The position numbers and the translations under genes were made by a program. Under the pieces are notes generated by a model. That model did not search any database. It saw nothing but the letters and a program-made list of their open reading frames with translations, and was not told the DNA's origin. Source: Halomonas sp. 54_146 (GTDB lineage: Bacteria; Pseudomonadota; Gammaproteobacteria; Pseudomonadales; Halomonadaceae). From it: 64,000 nucleotides of DNA. Positions 24,273-33,294 of the stretch are shown here, one piece after another. Position 1 is the stretch's first letter, and the number at the start of each line of letters is the position of its first letter. The stretch is from positions 1 through 64,000 of the forward strand of contig NZ_LGEN01000001.1 in the NCBI RefSeq assembly GCF_001507855.1. The letters run 5' to 3'.

Positions 24273-25067
24273 ATGGCGTCCAGTCCCAAGAATGATTCTG
24301 ATCAGAGTCCTTGTTTTCAAAATTCGTCTCTTCAAAGCTCGTCTTTTCGAAACCCTTCTTTTCAAAACGCCCCTTTTCGTAGCACGGTGCTTAGTGTTCC
24401 GCAGTTAACCCGTGACGATGTTGAGCTGCTCAAGCGTGAAACGCTGTACCAAGGGTTTTTCCGCTTAGAAGGCTTAGCGCTTCGTCATCGCCTTTTTGAG
24501 GGCGGTTGGAGCGAACCTATGCGTAGGGAAGTGCACAGCCGCTTTGATGCGGTGGGTGTGTTACTTTACGACCCTGCGCGTGATTCACTGGTGTTGATCG
24601 AACAGTTTCGTGCCGGTGCCGTTGATGACCCAGTGACGCCCTGGAAGCTAGAGTTCGTGGCTGGCCTGGTGGAAGAGGGCGAGTCGCTGGAAGACGTCGC
24701 CCGCCGTGAAGCCTGGGAAGAGGCCGGTTGTAAAGTAGCCGCGCTGACCAAACTTCACACTTATTATCCAAGCCCCGGTGCTTGCAATGAGCAAGTAACA
24801 CTATTTTGTGGTTTGGTAGATACGCAAGGGATAGGCGGTATTCATGGTTTAGATGAAGAGCACGAAGATATTCGGGTTCACATTGTGCCGTTTGCAAACG
24901 CCTGGGAACTGTTAGAGCAAGGGCGACTCGACAACGCCATGTGCCTGATTGGTTTACATTGGCTTAATAGCCAGCGAGCGTCATTACGCGCCGCTTCACC
25001 GCGAGCGCTGGCAAAAAACGAAACGACGCAAAGCGAAACGATGCAAAGCGAAACAAGCGAGGAGTGA
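24273..25067 (+). CDS. nudF: ADP-ribose pyrophosphatase NudF
   Basis: This 264-residue Nudix hydrolase has the box GLVEEGESLEDVARREAWEEAG (given in two parts: GLVEEGESLEDVA and RREAWEEAG) at about residues 131-152, and flanks like those of Escherichia coli NudF (DDVELLKRETLYQGFF, GIHGLDEEHEDIRVHIV). It cleaves ADP-ribose to AMP and ribose 5-phosphate. Compared with E. coli it has about 35 extra N-terminal residues built from five FQNSS-like units and a C-terminal tail of SET repeats, both made by 15-base tandem repeats. ATG 24273 is supported by GGGAG. It heads a nudF-yqiB-cpdA operon. Confidence 0.92.
   Translation: MASSPKNDSDQSPCFQNSSLQSSSFRNPSFQNAPFRSTVLSVPQLTRDDVELLKRETLYQGFFRLEGLALRHRLFEGGWSEPMRREVHSRFDAVGVLLYDPARDSLVLIEQFRAGAVDDPVTPWKLEFVAGLVEEGESLEDVARREAWEEAGCKVAALTKLHTYYPSPGACNEQVTLFCGLVDTQGIGGIHGLDEEHEDIRVHIVPFANAWELLEQGRLDNAMCLIGLHWLNSQRASLRAASPRALAKNETTQSETMQSETSEE
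24311..24385 (+). repeat. Five 15-bp repeats at the 5' end of nudF
   Basis: Five successive imperfect 15-base units encode CFQNS, SLQSS, SFRNP, SFQNA and PFRST. They add an N-terminal extension that is absent from typical NudF. Confidence 0.9.
25018..25056 (+). repeat. 15-bp repeats at the 3' end of nudF
   Basis: The unit GAAACGATGCAAAGC occurs about two and a half times just before the nudF stop codon and encodes the tail ETTQSETMQSETSEE. Confidence 0.9.
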
Positions 25068-25069
25068 AC

Positions 25070-25516
25070 ATGGCGAGAACGGCCTACGTCACCGATTTAA
25101 AATCGCTCCAAGGGGAGTGCAGCGCCAATTATTTGCGCTTGGTGCGGCTGGTGGGCGACATGGAGGCCGGCCAGCGCCGTGACATCGCCCTGCGGGGCGA
25201 CAAAACGTATTTCGGTGATTTGCATCTTTATATTCACGAGCAGGCACCTTACACCACTATGGTGGATGTTTCCCAAACTGGCCCGCTAGATGCCGTGCTG
25301 GAAGGGTCGCGTATGCGCGTGCACCTTTATCACGATGTGCGCATGGCAGAGGTGACCGATTTCCAGCGCGAGCGCCACTTCAATGGCCGCTACCGCTACC
25401 CCAATGCCCGCATGCATCAGCCCGATGAGAAGCTCCAGCTCAACCGTTTTTTAGGTGAGTGGCTGGCTCACGGCCTTGCTCATGGCCATACCGTTAACGT
25501 ACCGGAGATGCCCTGA
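25070..25516 (+). CDS. yqiB: DUF1249 family protein YqiB
   Basis: The 148-residue cytoplasmic protein matches the DUF1249/YqiB family: an N-terminal Y-x-x-N-Y-x-R-L pattern (CSANYLRLVRLV), YTTMVDVSQT, MRVHLYHDVRMAEV and the C-terminal QPDEKLQLNRFLGEWLAHGL. The function is unknown. ATG 25070 follows GAGGAG and replaces a GTG six bases earlier. It sits between nudF and cpdA, as in Escherichia coli, with stop/start overlap into cpdA (TGATG). Confidence 0.88.
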   Translation: MARTAYVTDLKSLQGECSANYLRLVRLVGDMEAGQRRDIALRGDKTYFGDLHLYIHEQAPYTTMVDVSQTGPLDAVLEGSRMRVHLYHDVRMAEVTDFQRERHFNGRYRYPNARMHQPDEKLQLNRFLGEWLAHGLAHGHTVNVPEMP

Positions 25517-26262
25517 TGCGCGTGGTGCAAATTACGGATGCTCACCTATACGCGGACACCGAAGCGCGTTCGCGGGCAGGCGTTCCCTGGCGGCAGTTTC
25601 AGCAGGTATTAAGCGCCGTAGCGGCCGAACAGCCAGATGTTGTGATATTCACCGGGGATATTAGCCAAGACGAATCCGCCGCTTCTTACGCCCTGGCAGT
25701 GCAGGCAATGAATGCGCTGCCGTGCCCCTGGTATTGGCTACCGGGCAATCACGACCAACGTGCGTTGATGGCCGCTGAACACCCTTTGGCCGATGACGTA
25801 GATCTAGGCCCATGGCGCTTGCTGCTGCTCAATACCCAGGTAGAAGGCCAACCCTACGGTGAGCTAGGGAGCGAGCAATTAGCCAGCTTGGCAGCGCAGC
25901 TAGAAAGCGATGAGCGGCCAACGTTAATCGCCATGCACCACCCACCCGTTGACGTAGGCGCGGTGTGGATGGATGCCATTGGATTGCAGGATCGCGACGC
26001 GTTTTGGGAACTGCTAAGCAAGCATGCACACGTCAAGATCATCGTGTTTGGCCATGTGCACCAAGCCTACGCCGAACAACGTGCAGTAGGGGAAGCCACG
26101 ATTAATGTGTATGGCTGCCCGGCGATAGCGGATCAGTTTCTGCCCAGTGCGGAGCAGTTCGCCATTGATGAAGCTTCCCGCCCTGGCTATCGCATGATCG
26201 ATTTGCACTGGAGTGATGTGCAGGGAAGCGAGTGGCAGACCTGGGTGGAACGTATTGATTGA
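25516..26262 (+). CDS. cpdA: 3',5'-cyclic AMP phosphodiesterase CpdA
   Basis: This 248-residue metallophosphoesterase shows all class III phosphodiesterase motifs: D-x-H in ITDAHLYAD, FTGDISQDES, LPGNHDQR, AMHHPP and FGHVHQAY. In related bacteria CpdA hydrolyses cAMP to AMP in the cytoplasm and thereby limits CRP signalling. Its start overlaps the yqiB stop by one base, so it is the third gene of the nudF operon. The parE gene, which follows in E. coli after yqiA, is found about 11 kb downstream here. Confidence 0.9.
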   Translation: MRVVQITDAHLYADTEARSRAGVPWRQFQQVLSAVAAEQPDVVIFTGDISQDESAASYALAVQAMNALPCPWYWLPGNHDQRALMAAEHPLADDVDLGPWRLLLLNTQVEGQPYGELGSEQLASLAAQLESDERPTLIAMHHPPVDVGAVWMDAIGLQDRDAFWELLSKHAHVKIIVFGHVHQAYAEQRAVGEATINVYGCPAIADQFLPSAEQFAIDEASRPGYRMIDLHWSDVQGSEWQTWVERID

Positions 26263-26422
26263 CCAGAAAATCGATCTATTTATACCTGTTAGTCTATAAA
26301 AGAATAAAAAGATAGTTATTAATTCTTTTGGGTTATTACTGGCTCGGCGTTACCCTACCTGCATTCGAACGTACAATATTTACAGCTTGTGTGACGAGCT
26401 TGTTCTTGTGAGGTAAGGGGCT
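26263..26422 (+). promoter_or_regulatory. Leader and presumed promoter region of cysDN
   Basis: This AT-rich 160-base region should carry the cysDN promoter. In many gammaproteobacteria such promoters need CysB, but I cannot identify a specific CysB site by eye. GAGGTAAGGGG before the ATG is the ribosome binding site. Confidence 0.4.
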
Positions 26423-27454
26423 ATGACCCAGTTTTCTACTGTTTCTTCAGAGACCGTTTCTTCAGAGACTGTTTCTTCAAAGGCCGTTTCTTCAGAGACG
26501 CTTTCACAAGCGTCGACTTCTCGTGAACCCAGTATTGCTGCTGCCCCTGACGCCGCACGCTTGACCCACCTCAAGCAATTAGAAGCTGAGTCTATTCATA
26601 TCATCCGTGAAGTCGCCGCCGAGTTTGCTAACCCGGTGATGATGTACTCCATCGGCAAAGACTCGTCGGTAATGCTGCACTTAGCGCGGAAGGCCTTTTA
26701 CCCCGGCACACCGCCATTCCCGCTGATGCACGTGGATACCACCTGGAAGTTCCGCGAGATGATCGAGTTTCGTAACCGTATGGCGGCAGAAGCGGGTATG
26801 GAACTGATTGTGCATACCAACGAAGAAGGGCGAGCGGCCAATATCAACCCGTTCGATCACGGCAGCGCCAAATACACCGATATCATGAAAACCCAAGCGC
26901 TCAAGCAGGCGCTGGATAAACATGGTTTTGATGCCGCGTTTGGCGGCGCTCGCCGTGATGAAGAAGCGTCGCGTGCCAAAGAGCGCGTTTACTCGTTCCG
27001 CGACAAATACCACCGTTGGGACCCGAAGAATCAGCGTCCTGAGCTGTGGAACGTATACAACGCTAAGGTCAATAAAGGCGAATCCATCCGCGTGTTCCCG
27101 CTCTCTAATTGGACCGAGCTGGATATCTGGCAGTACATCTACTTAGAGTCGATCCCTATCGTGCCGCTCTACTACTCGGCCAAGCGCCCTGTGGTCGAGC
27201 GCGATGGCATGCAAGTGATGGTCGATGATGACCGCCTGCCGTTAGCGCCTGGCGAAGTGCCGCAGCAGAAATCGGTGCGGTTTAGAACGCTGGGCTGCTA
27301 CCCGCTGACCGGCGCTGTTGAATCCACCGCTGCAACGCTGCCGGAAATTATCCAGGAAATGCTGCTGACCCGCACCAGTGAGCGCAGTGGCCGTGCCATT
27401 GATCGCGATCAAGTGGGTTCGATGGAAAAGAAAAAGCGTGAGGGGTACTTCTAA
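26423..27454 (+). CDS. cysD: Sulfate adenylyltransferase subunit 2
   Basis: The 343-residue subunit has the PP-loop motif [15 protein letters not shown] (about residue 74), then [27 protein letters not shown] and the C-terminal [18 protein letters not shown] and [11 protein letters not shown], all as in CysD. With CysN it forms ATP sulfurylase, the first step of assimilatory sulfate reduction. The first 25 residues before the conserved part are a repeat (SSETV units) made by four 15-base duplications. The stop overlaps the cysN start by one base. Confidence 0.96.
   Translation: MTQFSTVSSETVSSETVSSKAVSSETLSQASTSREPSIAAAPDAARLTHLKQLEAESIHIIREVAAEFANPVMMYSIGKDSSVMLHLARKAFYPGTPPFPLMHVDTTWKFREMIEFRNRMAAEAGMELIVHTNEEGRAANINPFDHGSAKYTDIMKTQALKQALDKHGFDAAFGGARRDEEASRAKERVYSFRDKYHRWDPKNQRPELWNVYNAKVNKGESIRVFPLSNWTELDIWQYIYLESIPIVPLYYSAKRPVVERDGMQVMVDDDRLPLAPGEVPQQKSVRFRTLGCYPLTGAVESTAATLPEIIQEMLLTRTSERSGRAIDRDQVGSMEKKKREGYF
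26441..26500 (+). repeat. Four 15-bp tandem repeats at the start of cysD
   Basis: Units at 26441-26455, 26456-26470, 26471-26485 and 26486-26500 have consensus GTTTCTTCAGAGACC and encode VSSET-like pentapeptides. They extend the CysD N-terminus. Confidence 0.95.
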
Positions 27455-28896
27455 TGTCTCATCAATCTAATTTAATCGCCGACAATATCGAGCAGTACCT
27501 ACACGAGCATGAAAACAAAGACCTGCTGCGCTTTATCACCTGCGGCAGCGTAGACGACGGTAAATCGACGCTGATTGGCCGCCTGCTCCACGACTCTAAG
27601 ATGATCTTTGAAGATCAGCTAGCGGCCATTACCCAAGCCTCTAAAACCAGCGGCACCACCGGTGATACGGTTGATTTGGCGCTGTTGGTCGATGGCCTGC
27701 AGTCCGAGCGCGAACAGGGCATTACCATTGATGTGGCCTACCGCTTTTTCTCTACCGATAAGCGCAAGTTCATTATTGCTGATACCCCAGGGCACGAGCA
27801 GTACACCCGCAATATGGCCACCGGGGCTTCAACCGCCAGCCTAGCGATTATTCTGATTGACGCCCGTTACGGCGTGCAGACCCAAACCCGCCGCCATAGC
27901 TTTATTGCCGATTTACTGGGCATTCAGCACCTGGTGATTGCGGTCAATAAGATGGACTTAGTGGGCTTTTCTGAGGCGCGCTTTAACGAGATTGTTGCCG
28001 AGTACCGCGCCTTTGCTACCAACCTGCAAGCACCGGATATTCGCTTTGTGCCGATGTCGGCGCTCAATGGCGACAACGTCGTCAATCGCAGCGAACAAAC
28101 GCCCTGGTATTTCACCGATGTGTATCAGGGGCAAACGCTGATTGAGCTGCTGGAAAGCGTCGAAATCAGCCGCGACCAAAACCTGAATGACCTGCGCTTG
28201 CCGGTGCAGTACGTCAACCGCCCGAACCTCGATTTTCGCGGCTACTGCGGCACCTTGGCGGCAGGCGTGGTTCGCCCTGGTCAAGCGGTTAAAGTGCTGC
28301 CTTCAGGGAAAACCTCCACGGTGGCGCGGATTGTCACCTTTGATGGTGACTTAGAGGCAGCCTACCCAGGCCAGGCGATTACGCTGACCTTGGAAGATGA
28401 AATTGATATTTCCCGCGGTGATTGGATCGTCGCAGCTGAAAGCGAACTGCCGCTCTCTAATACGTTTAAAGCCGATATTGTCTGGATGCACGAAGAGGCG
28501 TTAACGCCCGGTAAGCTGTTTGATTTCAAACTGGCGACCCGCGACCTCTCCGGTCAGGTAAGCGCGATTGATTACCAAATCGACGTCAATACCCTGGAAA
28601 AACACGCCACCCACTCGCTGGGCTTGAATGCCATTGCCCGCTGTGATGTTGAGCTGACCGCCGCCATTCCGGTGGATGATTACCGTACCAGCCCGGGCAC
28701 CGGCAGCTTTATCATCATTGATCGGCTGACCAACGTGACCGTAGGCGCTGGTATGATTCGCGGCACGGCCAGTTCAACGGCTACTGCCGCACCGACAACC
28801 GATTGGGCGGCGTTTGAGCGCGACCTGAATACGCTGGTGCGTAAGCATTTCCCTCACTGGGAGGCCAAAGATATCAACGGCTTATTTAACCGCTAA
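27454..28896 (+). CDS. cysN: Sulfate adenylyltransferase subunit 1
   Basis: The 480-residue GTPase is related to elongation factor 1A: G1 [14 protein letters not shown] (about residue 32), G3 [13 protein letters not shown]4 AVNKMDL, then two beta-barrel domains. GTP hydrolysis by CysN drives APS formation by CysD. It lacks a fused APS kinase (CysC) domain because it ends after the second barrel at the usual CysN length. A strong bidirectional terminator follows. Confidence 0.96.
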   Translation: MSHQSNLIADNIEQYLHEHENKDLLRFITCGSVDDGKSTLIGRLLHDSKMIFEDQLAAITQASKTSGTTGDTVDLALLVDGLQSEREQGITIDVAYRFFSTDKRKFIIADTPGHEQYTRNMATGASTASLAIILIDARYGVQTQTRRHSFIADLLGIQHLVIAVNKMDLVGFSEARFNEIVAEYRAFATNLQAPDIRFVPMSALNGDNVVNRSEQTPWYFTDVYQGQTLIELLESVEISRDQNLNDLRLPVQYVNRPNLDFRGYCGTLAAGVVRPGQAVKVLPSGKTSTVARIVTFDGDLEAAYPGQAITLTLEDEIDISRGDWIVAAESELPLSNTFKADIVWMHEEALTPGKLFDFKLATRDLSGQVSAIDYQIDVNTLEKHATHSLGLNAIARCDVELTAAIPVDDYRTSPGTGSFIIIDRLTNVTVGAGMIRGTASSTATAAPTTDWAAFERDLNTLVRKHFPHWEAKDINGLFNR

Positions 28897-28958
28897 ACAG
28901 CTTTTGCGCACGCAAGAACTGGACTAATAAACCGTTCTTAAGCACCGTACTTCAACAT

Positions 28959-28985
28959 AACGGCCCGCTTTTAAAGCGGGCCGTT
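28959..28985. terminator. Bidirectional terminator between cysN and tupA
   Basis: AACGGCCCGCTT and AAGCGGGCCGTT form a stem of about 12 base pairs around a few T/A bases, followed by TGTGTTTT on the plus strand. It lies between convergent cysN and tupA and should end both transcripts. Confidence 0.8.
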
Positions 28986-29006
28986 GTGTTTTGACGAGGG
29001 TAAATA

Positions 29007-29822
29007 TTACTCAGCATTCGGGAAAAACAGCGGCTGGCCGTCTACCTCAAAATCCGCAATCGCTTGCTGGCCCTGTTCAGACACCAACCACTGGTGCCAC
29101 TGGGCAGCAAGGTCATGCTTTAAGTGGGGGTGGCGCTCTGCTGAGAGCAGCAGGCTGCCGTACTGGTTGAATAGCGCTTCATCGCCTTCAAACAACAAGG
29201 TAAGGTTTTGCGGGTTGTCAAAAGCGACCCAAGTTGCGCGGTCTGTCATGGCGTAAGCATCCATACCCGCGGCGGTGTTTAGCGTGGGCCCCATGCCGCT
29301 ACCCAGTTCACGGTACCATTCGCCCTGGGGCGTGATGCCCGCATCTTCCCACAAGCGCAGCTCAGCGCGGTTGGTGCCGCTGTCGTCGCCGCGTGAGGCA
29401 AAGGGTGATTCGCTCTTGGCAATGCGCTGCATGGCATCAATAACGGTTTCGCTGTGGCTGATGCCCGCGGGGTCATCGCTGGGGCCGACGATCACGAAAT
29501 CGTTATACATCACATCAAGGCGCTCGGTGGCGTAGCCATCGGCGACAAACTGCGCTTCGCCAGCGGTGTCGTGAACCAGCAGGCTGTCGGCATCGCCACG
29601 CCGGCCAATTTCAAACGCCTGCCCGGTGCCTACGGCCACTACGCGTACATCAATGCCGGTTGCCTCGGTGAACGTGGGAATAATGGCATCGAACAGCCCT
29701 GAGTTTTCGGTAGAGGTGGTGGAGGCGAGCGTAATGAAGTCGTCATCTGCGAGTAGCGAGGCGCTCCAGGCCAAGGCGGTCGTGCATACGCTGGCGGTGA
29801 TAAGCGTGGTGGTTTTGTTCAC
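29007..29822 (-). CDS. tupA: Tungstate ABC transporter substrate-binding protein
   Basis: The 271-residue protein has a cleavable signal (ending near LLADDD) and the TupA-type motif TTSTENSGL at the start of the mature domain, followed by VVAVGTGQAFEIGRRGDADSLLVHD and SRGDDSGTNRAELRLW. TupA binds tungstate (and in some species molybdate) in the periplasm. It starts with GTG after AAAGGAG, 39 bases downstream of tupC. The operon order on its strand is tupB-tupC-tupA. Confidence 0.92.
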   Translation of the reverse strand: MNKTTTLITASVCTTALAWSASLLADDDFITLASTTSTENSGLFDAIIPTFTEATGIDVRVVAVGTGQAFEIGRRGDADSLLVHDTAGEAQFVADGYATERLDVMYNDFVIVGPSDDPAGISHSETVIDAMQRIAKSESPFASRGDDSGTNRAELRLWEDAGITPQGEWYRELGSGMGPTLNTAAGMDAYAMTDRATWVAFDNPQNLTLLFEGDEALFNQYGSLLLSAERHPHLKHDLAAQWHQWLVSEQGQQAIADFEVDGQPLFFPNAE

Positions 29823-29861
29823 GGTCTGCTCCTTTGGGTATTGTTCAACGCTTCGTGGGGC

Positions 29862-30578
29862 TTACCAAACCAGTTCGCCCCGGATAAACGCCGCCGCCTC
29901 ATGGGAAGTGGGGGCGGTAAAAAAGTCGTTGGCGGGCGTGTGTTCAAGTAGTGCGCCGTTATGCATAAACAGCACGTCATTGGCGAGGCGGCGTGCTTGG
30001 TGCAAATCATGGGTGGTCATCACAATACGGGTGCCGCTGTGATGAAACTCAAGCACCGCATCTTCAACGGCTTTGATGGCGGCGGGGTCGAGTGCCGAGG
30101 TGGGTTCATCTAAAAACAGCACTTGCGGATTGAGCAGCCAGGCTCGTGCCAACGCTAAGCGCTGCTGCTCGCCGCCGGAAAGCACTCGCGCTGGCCGTTT
30201 GGCCAAGTGGGCTAAGCCAAATTTATCCAGTGCATTGATGGCTTGGGTTTTACGGTTTTGTCGGGATATTTTGTGAATGGCTAATACATAGGTCAGGTTG
30301 TCGAGTGCCGAACGGCGCAGCAGCACCGGGCGCTGAAATACCATGGCTTGTGCAGGTGGCTTGCCTTGCCAACGCACGGTGCCGCTAGTCGGTGTTAATA
30401 AACCATGGGCCAAGCGCATGAGTAGGCTTTTTCCTGCGCCGTTTGGCCCCATAATCAGCGTTCGTTGGCAGCCTGCCAGGCGTAGCGAGGTGGGCTTGAG
30501 TAGCGCATGGCCGCGATGGATAAAGCCTACGTTATCGAGTTCAAGGGCCGCGACGGGGGGCGTGTGATGTGCGTTCAT
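29862..30578 (-). CDS. tupC: Tungstate ABC transporter ATPase
   Basis: The 238-residue ATPase has Walker A GPNGAGKSLL (Ser then Leu in place of ST), signature LSGGEQQRLALARA, Walker B VLFLDEPTSALDP and the His loop MTTHD. Its place between tupB and tupA assigns it to the tungstate importer. The start overlaps tupB by four bases. Confidence 0.9.
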   Translation of the reverse strand: MNAHHTPPVAALELDNVGFIHRGHALLKPTSLRLAGCQRTLIMGPNGAGKSLLMRLAHGLLTPTSGTVRWQGKPPAQAMVFQRPVLLRRSALDNLTYVLAIHKISRQNRKTQAINALDKFGLAHLAKRPARVLSGGEQQRLALARAWLLNPQVLFLDEPTSALDPAAIKAVEDAVLEFHHSGTRIVMTTHDLHQARRLANDVLFMHNGALLEHTPANDFFTAPTSHEAAAFIRGELVW

Positions 30579-31279
30579 CCCAGCCGCCTTTTGGCCGTTT
30601 CGCCGATCATGTGTGCGATAGCGTTAATCATGGTGACCAGCGCGAGCAGAATAATCCCCAAACCGAGCGCCATGGGCAGGTTACCTTTGCTGGTTTCCAG
30701 CACAATGCTGGTGGTCATCACCCGGGTGACGCCGTCAATATTGCCGCCTACAATCATCACCGCACCGACTTCTGCGCTGGCGCGGCCAAAGCCGGCAAGA
30801 ATCACGGTTAACAAGCCAAAACGCGCATCCCACAGCAGCGTTGGAATCATGCGCCGGCGTGAAAGACCCAGTGAGTTCAGCTGCTCGGCATACTCGCCGT
30901 GGAGTGCTTCAACCTGCTGACGGGTGAGGGCGGCAATAATCGGCAGTACCAAAATAACTTGAGCGATCACCATGGCACTCGGTGTGAATAACAGCCCCCA
31001 TTCGCCCAGCGGGCCGGCGCGTGAAAGCAGCAAGTACACGCAAAGCCCCGCGACAACTGGCGGTAACCCCATCAGCGCATTGAGTGCGACGATAACTGCA
31101 TTACGGCCAGGGAAATGCCACAGTGCCAGGGCAGCGCCCAACGGCAGTGCGAGCAGGCTGGCAATTAACACCGCCATCAGCGATACCTGCAATGACAGCG
31201 TCACAATGGAAATTAGCGCGCTGTCCATACTCAGGATCAGGGCGAGGGCGGTACTAAAGGCGTTTTCACTGGTTGGCAT
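30575..31279 (-). CDS. tupB: Tungstate ABC transporter permease
   Basis: This 234-residue protein has five to six membrane helices and the EAA-type loop around EQLNSLGLSRRRMIPTLLWDARFGLL, where the ATPase should dock. LMGLPPVVAGLCVYLLLS and GAVMIVGGNIDGVTRVMTTSIVLE are typical of TupB. It is first in the tup operon. The start at ATG 31279 is likely but a downstream ATG is possible. Confidence 0.9.
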   Translation of the reverse strand: MPTSENAFSTALALILSMDSALISIVTLSLQVSLMAVLIASLLALPLGAALALWHFPGRNAVIVALNALMGLPPVVAGLCVYLLLSRAGPLGEWGLLFTPSAMVIAQVILVLPIIAALTRQQVEALHGEYAEQLNSLGLSRRRMIPTLLWDARFGLLTVILAGFGRASAEVGAVMIVGGNIDGVTRVMTTSIVLETSKGNLPMALGLGIILLALVTMINAIAHMIGETAKRRLG

Positions 31280-31376
31280 GGAACTGCAGCATCATTGGAA
31301 ATTGACTGGGTGAGAAGTAGGTTAGAGTGAGCATAATGTACTGAAAAGGGATGCGTTGCACATTCAGCTGAAATTT
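31280..31376. promoter_or_regulatory. Divergent promoter region of tupB and the App1-family gene
   Basis: About 100 AT-rich bases separate the two divergent genes. Candidate hexamers (TTGACT at 31302, CATAAT at 31332) are not well spaced, so no promoter is assigned. No operator for a tungstate regulator could be recognised. Confidence 0.35.
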
Positions 31377-31388
31377 AAGGAGAGCCTG

Positions 31389-31427
31389 ATGAAACAAATA
31401 GCCAACCGTCAGCAACTTGCTCAATGA
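31389..31427 (+). CDS. Twelve-codon leader peptide overlapping the App1-family gene
   Basis: ATG 31389 follows AAGGAG with near-ideal spacing and opens a frame encoding MKQIANRQQLAQ. Its TGA overlaps the ATG of the next gene (ATGA). The strong ribosome binding site belongs to this small frame, while the large gene has none of its own, so translation of the App1-family protein is probably coupled to it. Confidence 0.55.
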   Translation: MKQIANRQQLAQ

Positions 31428-32542
31428 GTGTGTTGCGCCAGTGGGCAAGCTTTGTCAAAAGGCTTTGCCATGTTATTGCCAAACCCATTAAGGGTGACGG
31501 TAACCGCGGTGGCATGGTGGTTCACCCTTACCGTGGGTATGGTTCCCAGCGTGAAGTATTTCTGATGGGCCGGGTTTTTCGCCAAGCCGCCTTGGGCCGC
31601 GCGATTCCCCGGCACGGTATGCTGCGCGATACGGCAGATGTAGCAAGGCGTATTTTTCGCCGGGGGCTGGCCGATGCCCAGGTAGAAGTGCATATTGGCG
31701 AAAATCGGCTCTGCGTGGGCACGGACCGTGATGGCTATTTCGACGTGCATTTACCCATTAGCCACGCGCTGCCCATTGATGTGTCGTGGCACCGCGCCGA
31801 TATTTTGGTCCACTGCCCAGGCCAAACGCCAGTACGTACCCATGTAGAGGTCTACGTGCCGCCGCCAGAAGCAGATTTACTGATCATTAGTGATATCGAT
31901 GACACGGTAATGTTCACCGGTGTGGCGGAAAAGCTCAAAATGCTTTACCGCCTGTTTGTTAAAAAGCCCCACCGCCGTACTGCTTTTCCTGGGGTAGTAT
32001 CGCTTTATCAAGCGCTGCATCGGGGCGTTAGTGAACGCGCTGAACGGCCTATCTTGTATGTTTCGCGCGGGCCGTGGGCGATTTACGAAATGCTGGAAGC
32101 TTTTTTCCAGCTCAACCGTATCCCCGTCGGGCCGATTATTTTTTTACGCGAATGGGGTATCTCTTTGCGCCGCCCCTGGCCGCGCCGTGCAGAAGAACAT
32201 AAGCGGGATCTGATCGATCGTATGCTTGCTCTTTATGACGATATGCCGTGCATATTGATTGGCGACAGCGGGCAGCACGACCCAGAGGTGTATATCGAAA
32301 TCGTCAAAGCCTACCCAGGTCGCATTAAAGCGATTTACATACGGCGAGTGGATACAGACCCCAAGCGGGAAGCAGCAATTCAGCAGTTGCGCGATGAGCT
32401 GGTGGGCACTGAGTGCGAGCTGGTGCTTGCTGCTGATAGCGTGCTGATTGCCGAACACGCCCATGCTCAAGGCGATATCTCAGCCCACGGCTTAGCGGCC
32501 GTACAGCGCGACGTAGAAGAGCAGCGTAACGACCCCGCGTAA
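31424..32542 (+). CDS. App1-family (DUF2183) phosphatidate phosphatase-like protein
   Basis: The 372-residue protein has a beta-rich N-terminal domain (about residues 20-145) and a HAD-like App1 catalytic domain with DxDxT as ISDIDDTVMFTG (about 160), YVSRGPWAIYEMLEAFF, FLREWG, HKRDLIDRML and ILIGDSGQHDPEVY. Yeast App1 is a phosphatidate phosphatase; bacterial members are mostly uncharacterised and cytoplasmic. There is no signal peptide. Its ATG overlaps the stop of a 12-codon leader frame with a good ribosome binding site. Confidence 0.85.
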   Translation: MSVLRQWASFVKRLCHVIAKPIKGDGNRGGMVVHPYRGYGSQREVFLMGRVFRQAALGRAIPRHGMLRDTADVARRIFRRGLADAQVEVHIGENRLCVGTDRDGYFDVHLPISHALPIDVSWHRADILVHCPGQTPVRTHVEVYVPPPEADLLIISDIDDTVMFTGVAEKLKMLYRLFVKKPHRRTAFPGVVSLYQALHRGVSERAERPILYVSRGPWAIYEMLEAFFQLNRIPVGPIIFLREWGISLRRPWPRRAEEHKRDLIDRMLALYDDMPCILIGDSGQHDPEVYIEIVKAYPGRIKAIYIRRVDTDPKREAAIQQLRDELVGTECELVLAADSVLIAEHAHAQGDISAHGLAAVQRDVEEQRNDPA

Positions 32543-32612
32543 ACATAAAACGAACGCTGTGGTCTGAGAGAGATCGTTCATTGACGATTATTTTTTACGA
32601 ACAGGTGTTGTC

Positions 32613-33287
32613 ATGGTTGTTCTGCTGGTCATCTTCACGCTGGCTGTTTTTGTACTGCCCAATGTGTGGGCCAAATGGGTGCTAAAGCGCCACACCCGTG
32701 GCCGTGATGACTACCCGGGTACCGGCGCGGAACTCGCGGATCATTTGCTGCGCCGGTTGGGCATTAATGGCGCAAGCGTTGAGCGCACCGAGTTCGGTGA
32801 TCACTACGACCCAGAAACGCGCTGCGTGCGCCTTTCCCCAGATAATTACGATGGGCGTTCGCTAACGGCTGTCACGGTGGCGGCTCATGAGGTAGGTCAC
32901 GCTATTCAGCATCACCAAGGCTACACACCGCTACTGGCGCGCAGCCGCTTGGTAGGCGTTGCTCAAAAAGCTGAGAAATTGGGTGCCATCTTAATGATGG
33001 CAGCGCCTTTTCTGTTTTTATTAACGCGTTTACCCGGTGGTTTAGCGATCGTTATTGCCATGGCGGTGATTAGCTTTGGTACCGCAGCCTTGGTGCATCT
33101 GGTGACGTTGCCGGTTGAGTTTGATGCCAGCTTTAACCGGGCGCTGCCGCTGTTGAAAGAGTACGTGCCGCCTGCCGATATGGTAGGGGCACGGCACGTG
33201 CTCACCGCCTGTGCTTTCACCTACGTGGCCGCATCACTCGCCAGCGTGATGAATCTTGGCCGCTGGCTAGTGATTTTGAGAAGGTAA
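32613..33287 (+). CDS. YugP-type neutral zinc metallopeptidase
   Basis: This 224-residue membrane protein has an N-terminal helix, the zinc motif HEVGHAIQHH (about residue 92), and two further hydrophobic segments (about 125-165), followed by the conserved PVEFDASFNRALPLL. Those are the features of the YugP family of membrane-associated zinc proteases. The substrate is unknown. It stands alone between the App1-family gene and the convergent cmoB. Confidence 0.88.
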   Translation: MVVLLVIFTLAVFVLPNVWAKWVLKRHTRGRDDYPGTGAELADHLLRRLGINGASVERTEFGDHYDPETRCVRLSPDNYDGRSLTAVTVAAHEVGHAIQHHQGYTPLLARSRLVGVAQKAEKLGAILMMAAPFLFLLTRLPGGLAIVIAMAVISFGTAALVHLVTLPVEFDASFNRALPLLKEYVPPADMVGARHVLTACAFTYVAASLASVMNLGRWLVILRR

Positions 33288-33294
33288 GCGGTAT

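Noticed and set aside
26441..26500. Repeat block considered as a CRISPR or protein-repeat domain
   Set aside because: Units are 15 bp without spacers and in frame in cysD; it is a plain tandem duplication. No CRISPR array was seen in the window.
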